Source: Paludibacteraceae bacterium
Lineage (GTDB): Bacteria; Bacteroidota; Bacteroidia; Bacteroidales; Paludibacteraceae
NCBI GenBank assembly: GCA_017646225.1
Contig: JAGCMZ010000049.1
Coordinates: forward strand, 1-5,071
Length of the DNA stretch: 5,071 nucleotides
Direction of reading: 5' to 3'
Part shown: in pieces, positions 1-5,071 of the stretch
How the letters are laid out: the number at the start of each line of letters is the position of its first letter
How positions within the stretch are numbered: position 1 is the first letter of the stretch
Notes under the pieces: generated by a model
Seen by the model: only the letters and a program-made list of their open reading frames with translations
Database searches by the model: none
What the model was told of the DNA's origin: nothing
Position numbers and translations under genes: made by a program

Positions 1-252
1 AAGCCCCATGTTGCCCAACCATTCTGACGCAATGGTGCGGTTGTAGGCAGGGGTAGAGGTAATTTGAAAACCTTCGGACAGGGTGTCGGGTACAGTGGCG
101 GTTTCGGCGGCAAAGTCTTCGTTGATAAACCAGGCTTTTACCCCTTCGCCCGATGTAAGCGGGGTAGTACGAATGGAATCGTTTTGGGCATACAGCGATG
201 TGCTAAGCAGCAATGCCCAGCCTATTAAATGTATGTACCAGATTCTCTTCAT
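1..252 (-). CDS. secreted protein, N-terminal part; probable outer-membrane porin-like protein (partial)
   Basis: The first 84 codons of a minus-strand gene start at the ATG at 252-250 and run off the left edge. The protein opens with a clear signal peptide: basic MKR, a hydrophobic core around residues 8-20 (IHLIGWALLLSTS), and a likely signal peptidase I site after SLYA (residue 22), before QNDS. The mature start is a low-complexity Thr/Ser/Asp stretch. It is followed by AWFINEDF (40-47) and then VPDTL, GFQ, an Asn-containing stretch, and LGNMGL at 79-84. This order (W-x-x-x-x-x-F, V-x-DT, F-x, GN-x-G) resembles what I remember of the start of Bacteroidota putative porins (Porin_10 type), which form outer-membrane beta-barrels. 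The barrel itself lies outside the window, so the family call is moderate, while export is well supported. It follows tgt in the same direction after 46 bp and may have its own promoter. Confidence 0.6.
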   Translation of the reverse strand, partial: MKRIWYIHLIGWALLLSTSLYAQNDSIRTTPLTSGEGVKAWFINEDFAAETATVPDTLSEGFQITSTPAYNRTIASEWLGNMGL

Positions 253-261
253 TTAGGCCTG

Positions 262-288
262 CAAAGGTAAGCAATTTTTTTGACTTAA
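262..288 (-). promoter_or_regulatory. possible Bacteroidota-type -7 box for the porin-like gene
   Basis: On the minus strand TACCTTTG at 269-262 matches the Bacteroidota -7 consensus TAnnTTTG and is followed by CA, as is common for such promoters. No good TTG lies at the expected -33 distance; TTA at 288-286 is the closest, with a short spacer of 16. Only 9 bases separate the box from the ATG at 252, so a transcript from here would be leaderless or nearly so. The gene could equally be read through from tgt. Confidence 0.5.
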
Positions 289-298
289 TGGGCGCTTG

Positions 299-1429
299 TT
301 ACAAACGCCTCATGAGTTGAGGTACGATGGCGGCTTTCCAGGTAGAGAAGTCGCCTGCAATGATGTGCTTGCGTGCCTCTTGGGTAAGCCAAACGTAAAA
401 AGACAGGTTGTGAATGGAGGCAATTTGCATGCCCAACAGTTCGCCTGTCATAATAAGGTGGCGCAAGTAAGCTTTGCTATAGGCGGTATCTACGTAAGCG
501 GTACCATCTGGATCGATGGGCGAAAAGTCATTGGCCCATTTTTTGTTGTGCATGTTGAGGGTGCCTTGCAAGGTAAAGAGCATGCCGTTGCGTCCGTTGC
601 GGGTAGGCATCACGCAGTCGAACATATCTACACCGCGTTCTATCGCTTCTAATATATTGGCGGGCGTACCTACGCCCATTAGGTAACGAGGTTTGTCTTT
701 GGGCAAAATTTCGTTTACCACCTCTATCATTTCGTACATTTTTTCGGTAGGTTCGCCTACGGCTAAGCCGCCAATGGCATTTCCTTCGCAGTTTTGTTCG
801 GCAATAAACTCGGCCGATTGTCTGCGTAAGTCGGGGTAAACGCAACCTTGAACAATGGGGAAAAAGGTTTGGTTGTATCCGTATAATGGGTCGGTCTCTC
901 TAAAATGATTCAATCCGCGAGTTAACCAACGATGGGTCATCTCCATCGATTTTTTTGCGTAATCGTAGGGAGCGTCGCCTGGTGTGCATTCGTCCAAAGC
1001 CATGGTGATGTCGGCGCCAATAAGACGTTGAATATCTACTACATTTTCTGGGGTAAACAGGTGTTTGGAACCATCAATGTGCGAGCGGAAGGTAACACCT
1101 TCTTCTTTTAATTTGCGTGTGCCCGACAATGAAAATACCTGAAAACCGCCGCTATCGGTTAAAATGGGTTTGTCCCAACCATTGAAACGATGCAACCCGC
1201 CTGCTTGTTTTAAAATTTCGGTACCAGGACGCAAGTACAAATGATAGGTGTTGCCCAAAATAATGTGCGCCTTAACATCTTGTTTTAGTTCGCGTTGGTG
1301 TACACCTTTTACCGAACCAACGGTGCCTACTGGCATAAAAATAGGGGTTTGGATGGTGCCGTGGTCGGTGGTAACGATGCCTGCGCGGGCATTGCTTTTA
1401 GGGTCGGTATGTAGTAATTCAAATTTCAT
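299..1429 (-). CDS. tgt: queuine/preQ1 tRNA-guanine transglycosylase
   Basis: A complete gene of 376 residues; E. coli Tgt has about 375. The enzyme swaps guanine-34 in the anticodon of GUN tRNAs (Tyr, His, Asn, Asp) for preQ1, a step of queuosine synthesis in the cytoplasm. The (beta/alpha)8 barrel motifs are in place. D92 in TDSGGFQVF is the presumed general acid/base. D146 and C148 in LDECTP belong to the base-recognition site, as does GGLAVGE (220-226). D271 in DMFDCVMPTRNGRNG is the presumed nucleophile. The zinc site is unusual. Where E. coli has CxCxxC, this protein has G309, A311 and D314 in an otherwise collinear DPDGTAYVDTAYSKAYL stretch, while the fourth ligand, H340 in IHN, is kept. 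The MKFELLHTDP start is natural for the family. It lies inside the end of mtaB (11-bp overlap, different frame), so translation is probably coupled. Confidence 0.96.
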   Translation of the reverse strand: MKFELLHTDPKSNARAGIVTTDHGTIQTPIFMPVGTVGSVKGVHQRELKQDVKAHIILGNTYHLYLRPGTEILKQAGGLHRFNGWDKPILTDSGGFQVFSLSGTRKLKEEGVTFRSHIDGSKHLFTPENVVDIQRLIGADITMALDECTPGDAPYDYAKKSMEMTHRWLTRGLNHFRETDPLYGYNQTFFPIVQGCVYPDLRRQSAEFIAEQNCEGNAIGGLAVGEPTEKMYEMIEVVNEILPKDKPRYLMGVGTPANILEAIERGVDMFDCVMPTRNGRNGMLFTLQGTLNMHNKKWANDFSPIDPDGTAYVDTAYSKAYLRHLIMTGELLGMQIASIHNLSFYVWLTQEARKHIIAGDFSTWKAAIVPQLMRRL

Positions 1430-2690
1430 AGTCTAACATGTCTTGGGTTAGGGTATGGTTGGTAAGCGTGTTAATGAGACTGGCTTGGTAGGGGTGTTTT
1501 ACCTTGATGTAATTTTCGGTAAAACCGCTCATGCAGCCACCTTTTTTGGTCGATTCCCATAAAACACGGCGTTGCGTGCCTATTTGCGATTGGTAAAAAG
1601 CTTGTTTTTTCTCTTCTGATAGGGATAGCAGCTTGTGACTGCGTTCTTTTTTTACTTGGGGCGATACCTTGTAAGGTATTTTTAGCGCTGCCGTTCCTGC
1701 CCGTTCCGAGTAGCTGAATACGTGCAACTCGCTAATGGGCAATGAGGCAATGAATTGATACGATTTTTCAAAAAGCGAATCGGTTTCGCCGCGCATGCCC
1801 ACAATCACATCTACCCCAATAAAAGCATGGGGCATTTTTTGTTTGATGAGTTGTATTTTGTGGGCAAACAAGGCGGTATCGTATCGGCGATGCATTAACT
1901 GCAATACTTCGTCGCTACCGGCTTGCAAGGGGATGTGAAAATGGGGGGCAAAACGTTGGCTCGAAGCTACAAAATTGATGATTTCATCGGACAAAAGATT
2001 GGGTTCGATAGACGAAATGCGAAAACGCTCAATGCCTTCTACTTGGTCCAATGCTTGTAACAATTGAAGGCAGGTTTCGCCAGTCGATTTGCCAAAATCG
2101 CCGATGTTTACCCCCGTTAGAATAATTTCCTTTCCGCCGTTTTGAGCTACTTCTTGGGCTTGTTTTACCAAATCGGCAATGGCGCCATTGCGGCTACGAC
2201 CACGTGCGTAAGGAATGGCGCAGTAGGTGCAAAAGTAGTCGCATCCGTCTTGTACTTTTAAGAAATTGCGGGTACGGTCTTCGGCCGAACAAGATTGATG
2301 AAATGGGGTAATTTTGCGGTTGTCGCTTACCAAATGTTGGTTGTTTTGGGTTTGTAGGTGTTCGGGTAAAACAAATTTATCGTTGGCACCCAAAACCTTG
2401 TCAACTCCCTCTATTTGTGCGATGCTATCGGCACTTAATTGGGCATAGCATCCTGTAACCACCAAATACGTATTGGGGTAGTTGCGACGTAGTTTGTGTA
2501 TGGTTTGACGGCATTTTTTGTCGGCAGTATCGGTAACGGTGCACGTGTTGATAACGCAAATGTCGGGAATTTCGTTTTTTTCTGCTTTGCGAAATCCATT
2601 TTGCGTTAGGGTTTTACCAATGGCCGATGACTCGGCAAAATTGAGTTTGCATCCTAATGTATAAAAAGCAAATGTTCTAGCCGTATCCAT
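1419..2690 (-). CDS. mtaB: tRNA (t6A37) methylthiotransferase, MtaB family
   Basis: A complete radical-SAM methylthiotransferase of 423 residues. It adds a methylthio group to C2 of t6A37 in ANN-decoding tRNAs (ms2t6A), using two [4Fe-4S] clusters and S-adenosylmethionine. The N-terminal MTTase domain supplies cluster cysteines C14 (TLGCKLN), C50 (INTCTVT) and C81 (VTGCYAQ). The radical-SAM CxxxCxxC is C150, C154 and C157 in DGCDYFCTYCAIPYARGRSR. Further SAM-domain landmarks are LTGVNIGDFG (191-200), HIPLQAGSD (252-260) and VGMRGETD (297-304). The last 55 or so residues (GTQRRVLWE onward) fit a short TRAM RNA-binding domain. TLGCKLN, rather than the MiaB TYGCQMN or the RimO pattern, points to MtaB. 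It starts 8 bp after the PAP2 gene with no visible Shine-Dalgarno and overlaps tgt at its end. Two anticodon-loop modifications, at positions 37 and 34, are therefore encoded together. Confidence 0.94.
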   Translation of the reverse strand: MDTARTFAFYTLGCKLNFAESSAIGKTLTQNGFRKAEKNEIPDICVINTCTVTDTADKKCRQTIHKLRRNYPNTYLVVTGCYAQLSADSIAQIEGVDKVLGANDKFVLPEHLQTQNNQHLVSDNRKITPFHQSCSAEDRTRNFLKVQDGCDYFCTYCAIPYARGRSRNGAIADLVKQAQEVAQNGGKEIILTGVNIGDFGKSTGETCLQLLQALDQVEGIERFRISSIEPNLLSDEIINFVASSQRFAPHFHIPLQAGSDEVLQLMHRRYDTALFAHKIQLIKQKMPHAFIGVDVIVGMRGETDSLFEKSYQFIASLPISELHVFSYSERAGTAALKIPYKVSPQVKKERSHKLLSLSEEKKQAFYQSQIGTQRRVLWESTKKGGCMSGFTENYIKVKHPYQASLINTLTNHTLTQDMLDYEI

Positions 2691-2698
2691 ATCGATGA

Positions 2699-3358
2699 TT
2701 ATTTTTTATGCAATGGGAACAAGGGTTGATTGCCCCATTCTTTTTGAAATAGGACAACATACACCAGACCTGCTGAAAATACGCCTATAACAGAGCCTGC
2801 CAATACATCGTCTACAAAATGTTGCGACAAGTAAATGCGCGAATAGGCGCCTAACCATCCGAATAGCACAAGTGCAAGTTGTAACCAACGGTACTTGGCT
2901 GGTATGATAGCAGCTAAGCAGGCGCATAGAGCAAAGGCTGCCGAGGTGTGTCCCGAAGGGAAACTATGGTATGCATCCCATATTTCAACCCCTTCTACTG
3001 TGGGGGGTAATGACATACCTATTTCTCTAAAATACGTAAGCGGACGAGGATGTGCGCAAGCGTATTTTAGTGCTTGGGTAATGATGGCGGTAACCCCTTG
3101 GGTTAGTAAGATATAAAGCCCTTGTCGTTTGTTAAATAGCAACCATGCGATGCCTAAGTATACAGGGAACCCGCCTCCAATGTAGGTAAAATACTTAAAA
3201 AAGACGTCCAAAAAAGGGGTGTGGTAACTATTTAGCAAATAATGGGCATTTGCTTTAGAATACTCTAATGCAATTAGCAAAAAAACGAACCATATAAGCG
3301 CAAATGCGCTTAAGAATGGTCCGTTATTTTGTTTGTATAGTTGAAAAGTATTTTTCAC
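2699..3358 (-). CDS. PAP2-superfamily membrane phosphatase
   Basis: A 219-residue integral membrane protein with the full type-2 phosphatidic acid phosphatase signature. Motif 1 is K98-x6-R105-P106. Motif 2 is P134-S-G-H137. Motif 3 is S173-R174-x5-H180-x3-D184. In the family, H180 is the nucleophile that takes up phosphate and H137 the acid. About six hydrophobic segments are visible, near 17-33, 54-76, 80-97, 138-153, 158-172 and 186-205. Members remove phosphate from lipid phosphates or diphosphates such as undecaprenyl diphosphate, phosphatidylglycerophosphate or lipid A; the sequence does not say which. The start is GTG at 3358-3356. Upstream in the same frame lie TAG and TAA, so it cannot begin earlier, and the next ATG (codon 115) would remove motif 1 and the first three membrane segments. 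It begins 3 bp after rbr, which suggests termination-reinitiation. Confidence 0.9.
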   Translation of the reverse strand: MKNTFQLYKQNNGPFLSAFALIWFVFLLIALEYSKANAHYLLNSYHTPFLDVFFKYFTYIGGGFPVYLGIAWLLFNKRQGLYILLTQGVTAIITQALKYACAHPRPLTYFREIGMSLPPTVEGVEIWDAYHSFPSGHTSAAFALCACLAAIIPAKYRWLQLALVLFGWLGAYSRIYLSQHFVDDVLAGSVIGVFSAGLVYVVLFQKEWGNQPLFPLHKK

Positions 3359-3361
3359 CTA

Positions 3362-3937
3362 TTAGTAGTTAGCTTTTTTTACTTCAAAATAAGCTTGTGG
3401 GTGTGCGCATGCAGGGCATTCTTCTGGAGCTTCTGTGCCGTTGTAAACGAAACCACAGTTACGGCATTGCCAGGTAACTTCTTGGTCTTTTTTGAATACT
3501 TTGCCTTCTTGCATGTTTTTCAAGAATGCCAAGTAACGTTGTTCGTGCATGGCTTCTACGGTAGCAATGTTGCGGAAGGTGGTAGCAATTTGATCAAATC
3601 CTTCTTCTTCTGCAATGTCGGCAAATTTAGGATAATCGGCAGCCCATTCTTCGTGTTCGCCAGCAGCGGCTGCAATTAGGTTGTCGATGGTTTTGCCAAT
3701 AACGCCAGCAGGGTACGAAGCAGTAATTTCTACCATGCCACCTTCTAGGTATTTAAAGAACTTTTTAGCGTGTTCTTTTTCTTGTTCTGCTGTTTCTAAG
3801 AAGTTAGCAGCAATTTGTTCGTAACCTTCTTTTTTTGCTACGCTAGCAAAAAATGTATAACGGTTGCGTGCTTGGCTTTCGCCTGCAAATGCGATAAGCA
3901 AGTTTTTCTCTGTTTGGGTTCCTTTGATTGATTTCAT
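3362..3937 (-). CDS. rbr: rubrerythrin
   Basis: A 191-residue rubrerythrin, the same length as the Desulfovibrio vulgaris protein. It is a cytoplasmic non-haem iron peroxidase that reduces hydrogen peroxide with electrons from a rubredoxin or reductase. The four-helix ferritin-like domain (about 1-145) holds the di-iron ligands E20, E53, H56, E94, E97, E128 and H131, seen in FAGESQARNRY, EQEKEH, GEHEEW and VEAMHEQRY. The C-terminal rubredoxin-like domain has C158-x2-C161 and C174-x2-C177 for the FeS4 site, with the usual NCGFVY and PxxCPxC context. The ATG at 3937-3935 begins the family's typical MKSIKGTQTEKNL. This is the first gene of the leftward series. It has a strong promoter match at 4016-4045 and a leader of about 70 nt that contains short repeats. 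Oxygen or peroxide control is plausible but not shown. Confidence 0.97.
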   Translation of the reverse strand: MKSIKGTQTEKNLLIAFAGESQARNRYTFFASVAKKEGYEQIAANFLETAEQEKEHAKKFFKYLEGGMVEITASYPAGVIGKTIDNLIAAAAGEHEEWAADYPKFADIAEEEGFDQIATTFRNIATVEAMHEQRYLAFLKNMQEGKVFKKDQEVTWQCRNCGFVYNGTEAPEECPACAHPQAYFEVKKANY

Positions 3938-3940
3938 GTT

Positions 3941-3972
3941 TTTTGTTGTTTAGTCGTTTAGTTGTTTAGTCG
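3941..3972. repeat. four tandem 8-bp units in the rbr leader
   Basis: On the plus strand four 8-bp units follow one another, at 3941, 3949, 3957 and 3965, with consensus TTTAGTYG. The second and fourth are identical (TTTAGTCG), the third is TTTAGTTG, and the first is a degenerate TTTTGTTG. The higher-order period is 16 bp: the 12-mer GTTGTTTAGTCG occurs at 3945-3956 and again at 3961-3972. The array ends 3 bp before the rbr start codon, so it lies in the untranslated leader. It may be a protein-binding or translation-initiation spacer, or simple slippage; the sequence does not decide. Confidence 0.8.
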
Positions 3973-3980
3973 ATTAAACA
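3963..3980. promoter_or_regulatory. imperfect 18-bp palindrome, possible operator
   Basis: TGTTTAGTCGATTAAACA reads the same on both strands except for one mismatched pair (G69/T74), giving 6-bp arms TGTTTA and TAAACA around a TCGA core. It overlaps the last unit of the tandem repeat and lies roughly 30-50 nt downstream of the predicted rbr transcription start. The two-fold symmetry suits a dimeric regulator. As RNA it would form only a weak A/U-rich hairpin. No regulator family can be named from it. Confidence 0.4.
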
Positions 3981-4015
3981 TTCGGGCTTCGCCAAAATAC
4001 AAGCGACTGTGAATG

Positions 4016-4045
4016 CAAAGTTAGGAGATTTTTTTGGTTGACAAA
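4016..4045 (-). promoter_or_regulatory. rbr promoter, Bacteroidota -33/-7 type
   Basis: On the minus strand TTTG (4045-4042) is followed by 18 bases and TAACTTTG (4023-4016), a full match to the Bacteroidota sigma-ABfr pattern TTTG-N17-20-TAnnTTTG. Transcription would begin near 4009-4012, leaving a leader of about 70-75 nt before the rbr ATG. It is probably the main promoter for rbr, PAP2, mtaB and tgt, since no other promoter is seen at their tight junctions. Confidence 0.8.
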
Positions 4046-4051
4046 GCAACC
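4036..4051. promoter_or_regulatory. inverted repeat over the rbr -33 box
   Basis: GGTTG-ACAAAG-CAACC has perfect 5-bp arms with a 6-bp spacer. The spacer contains the rbr -33 TTTG on the minus strand, and the right arm ends 12 bp before the sdhC -33 box. A regulator bound here could cover the rbr promoter and affect both genes. Arms this short can arise by chance, so confidence is low. Confidence 0.35.
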
Positions 4052-4063
4052 GAACAATAATAT

Positions 4064-4094
4064 TTTGCAGATTGTATATTTTTCACTATTTTTG
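4064..4094 (+). promoter_or_regulatory. sdhC promoter, Bacteroidota -33/-7 type
   Basis: TTTG at 4064-4067, a 19-base spacer, and TATTTTTG at 4087-4094 match the Bacteroidota promoter consensus in full. The start of transcription would be near 4099-4101, giving a very A/T-rich leader of about 48 nt up to the ATG at 4149. That leader has no Shine-Dalgarno, which is normal for the phylum. The promoter points away from the rbr promoter, with 18 bp between the two -33 boxes. Confidence 0.75.
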
Positions 4095-4148
4095 TAAGGT
4101 TTTAGTAAAATCATTTAATCAATTAATAATTTTATCAATTTAAAAACT

Positions 4149-4832
4149 ATGTGGTTAGTTAATTCATCCATTGGACGAAAAGTTGTGATGAGCATTTCGG
4201 GAGCTGCTTTGGTCTTCTTCCTATTGTTTCACGCAGCAATGAACCTTGTTGCAATTGTCTCTGTAGAGGGTTACAACATGATTTGTGAGTTTTTAGGCGC
4301 AAACTGGTACGCACTTGTTGCTACTGCAGGTTTGGCATTTTTGGTGGTAGTGCATATTTTGTATGCTTTCTACATTACCATGCAAAACTACCGTGCACGT
4401 GGTAAAGAACGTTATGCAGTATCGGCTCGTCAAGCTGACGTAGAATGGTCTTCTAAAAACATGTTGGCATTGGGTCTTATTATTGTGTTGGGCTTGGGCT
4501 TGCACTTGTTCAATTTCTGGTACAAAATGCAATTTGCAGAAATTTTGCACATGGCAGGTGTAGAATCGGTTGATATTGCTAATGCAACCAACGGTGTTTA
4601 TTGGATTCAAGAAACTTTCTCTTGCCCTGTTTATGTGGTATTGTATTTGGTATGGTTGGGTGCTCTTTGGTTCCACCTTACTCACGGTGTATGGTCTGCG
4701 TTGCATACTTTGGGCTTGAACAATAACACTTGGATGCCACGCGTTAAATGCATCTCAAACATTGTATCTACTTTGGTAGTATTGATGTTTGCTGCTGTAG
4801 TTGTTTACTACTTTGTAATGTCGCTAATCTAA
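4149..4832 (+). CDS. sdhC: succinate dehydrogenase/fumarate reductase cytochrome b subunit
   Basis: A complete 227-residue membrane anchor of the single-subunit, di-haem b558 type found in Bacillus SdhC and Wolinella FrdC. It passes electrons between menaquinone in the membrane and the SdhAB part in the cytoplasm. Five membrane helices are visible near 13-36, 52-78, 104-127, 160-183 and 202-226. Four helix histidines suit the two haem b groups: H28 (LLFHAAMNLV), H69 (VVVHILYAFY), H119 (LGLHLFNFWY) and H176 (WFHLTHGVWSALHTLG). H179 is a nearby alternative to H176. The N-terminal SSIGRKVVMSISGAAL is typical of the family. sdhA follows after 25 bp. Whether the complex works as succinate dehydrogenase or fumarate reductase cannot be told from this subunit. 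If the host is an anaerobe, fumarate reduction (frdC) is the likelier direction. Confidence 0.95.
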   Translation: MWLVNSSIGRKVVMSISGAALVFFLLFHAAMNLVAIVSVEGYNMICEFLGANWYALVATAGLAFLVVVHILYAFYITMQNYRARGKERYAVSARQADVEWSSKNMLALGLIIVLGLGLHLFNFWYKMQFAEILHMAGVESVDIANATNGVYWIQETFSCPVYVVLYLVWLGALWFHLTHGVWSALHTLGLNNNTWMPRVKCISNIVSTLVVLMFAAVVVYYFVMSLI

Positions 4833-4857
4833 TCAGTAATCAAAATAAAACTATTAT

Positions 4858-5071
4858 ATGGCTAAAAAAACCGCTAAACAAGAATTGGCTGAAGCAGCTG
4901 AACTTGTTAAAAATACAGTTGTTGATGCTGTATTAGAGGCTAAAGAAAAAGCAGAAGAAGTAGTGAAAGAGGTAGCAAAAGAAGCTGCTAAAGCGTTGAG
5001 AGCTACTACCGCACCTACTATTGATGCTAAAATTCCAGAAGGTCCTTTGGCTGAAAAATGGAGCAATTACA
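4858..5071 (+). CDS. sdhA: succinate dehydrogenase/fumarate reductase flavoprotein subunit, N-terminal part (partial), with extra N-terminal helix
   Basis: The first 71 codons of the flavoprotein are visible; the FAD-binding domain lies beyond the right edge. Residues 55-71 (IDAKIPEGPLAEKWSNY) match the usual start of Bacteroidota SdhA/FrdA, and the position after sdhC supports the call. Residues 1 to about 52 are extra. They are rich in Ala, Lys, Glu and Val, lack Pro, Gly, Cys and aromatic residues up to P53, and look strongly helical. Charges balance: nine Lys plus one Arg against nine Glu plus one Asp. Hydrophobic residues fall at 10, 14, 17, 21, 25, 28, 32, 36, 39, 43 and 47, an 11-residue (4-3-4) period. 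ATG at 4858 is the only in-frame ATG in the window, and a start at the conserved core is not available. It starts 25 bp after sdhC in an A/T-rich gap, with sdhB expected downstream. Confidence 0.88.
   Translation, partial: MAKKTAKQELAEAAELVKNTVVDAVLEAKEKAEEVVKEVAKEAAKALRATTAPTIDAKIPEGPLAEKWSNY

Noticed and set aside
253..298. A-run/T-run between tgt and the porin-like gene, considered as an intrinsic terminator
   Set aside because: In the direction of transcription the run is A rather than U, and no stem precedes it.
296..652. Plus-strand open frame of 118 codons opposite tgt
   Set aside because: It lies wholly antisense to the well-conserved end of tgt, shows no recognisable domain and has no promoter. 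It is a shadow of the real gene.
528..845. Minus-strand open frame of 105 codons, very rich in Arg, inside tgt
   Set aside because: It is a shifted frame of tgt; the Arg richness comes from reading tgt codons out of frame.
3341..3679. Plus-strand open frame rich in Phe, Val and Cys opposite rbr
   Set aside because: The apparent hydrophobicity is the reverse complement of Lys/Glu-rich rubrerythrin codons (AAA and GAA read as TTT and TTC).
3981..3994. Small GGC-TTC-GCC hairpin in the rbr leader, considered as a terminator or riboswitch part
   Set aside because: The stem is only 3 bp with a 3-base loop and no following U-run, and no known riboswitch core is visible in the leader.
4095..4148. 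Very A/T-rich leader of sdhC with two ATCAATT copies, considered as an operator or origin-like element
   Set aside because: The copies are short and within the noise of an A/T-rich leader, which is normal upstream of Bacteroidota start codons.
4293..4706. Minus-strand open frame of 137 codons opposite sdhC
   Set aside because: It is fully antisense to a confident membrane-protein gene, has no homology I recognise, and no promoter box lies near its start.

Overview
The window reads as chromosomal DNA from a member of the Bacteroidota, most likely an anaerobic or microaerophilic Bacteroidia-type organism. Three things support this: the promoters match the Bacteroidota pattern TTTG-N18/19-TAnnTTTG, the starts lack a Shine-Dalgarno sequence, and the proteins carry lineage-typical features (a Tgt without zinc cysteines, MtaB of the TLGCKLN type, a di-haem SdhC, an SdhA core beginning DAKIPEGPLAEKW). 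Rubrerythrin beside a succinate dehydrogenase/fumarate reductase fits an oxygen-sensitive lifestyle, but the exact order cannot be fixed from the sequence alone.

The minus strand, read from about 3937 down to 1, carries a tight gene series. It runs rubrerythrin (rbr), a membrane PAP2-type phosphatase, the tRNA-37 methylthiotransferase mtaB, the tRNA-34 transglycosylase tgt, then the first 84 codons of a secreted protein that resembles the Bacteroidota putative porins. Junctions are +3 bp, +8 bp, an 11-bp overlap, and +46 bp. The first four genes look like one transcription unit driven by a strong promoter at 4016-4045. The last gene has its own possible -7 box right at its start codon.

The 211-bp gap at 3938-4148 is a divergent control region. 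It holds the rbr promoter (minus) and an sdh promoter (plus) back to back, an inverted repeat on the rbr -33 box, a four-unit 8-bp tandem repeat, and an imperfect palindrome in the rbr leader. From 4149 the plus strand carries sdhC (complete) and the start of sdhA (cut by the window end), the membrane anchor and flavoprotein of succinate dehydrogenase/fumarate reductase.

Most of the window is ordinary housekeeping sequence. The most unusual feature is at the right edge: SdhA has an extra N-terminal segment of about 50 residues, rich in Ala, Lys, Glu and Val, with a regular 11-residue hydrophobic period. Next in interest are the missing zinc cysteines of Tgt and the shared rbr/sdh control region. 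I saw no mobile element, CRISPR array, tRNA or rRNA gene, or convincing intrinsic terminator.
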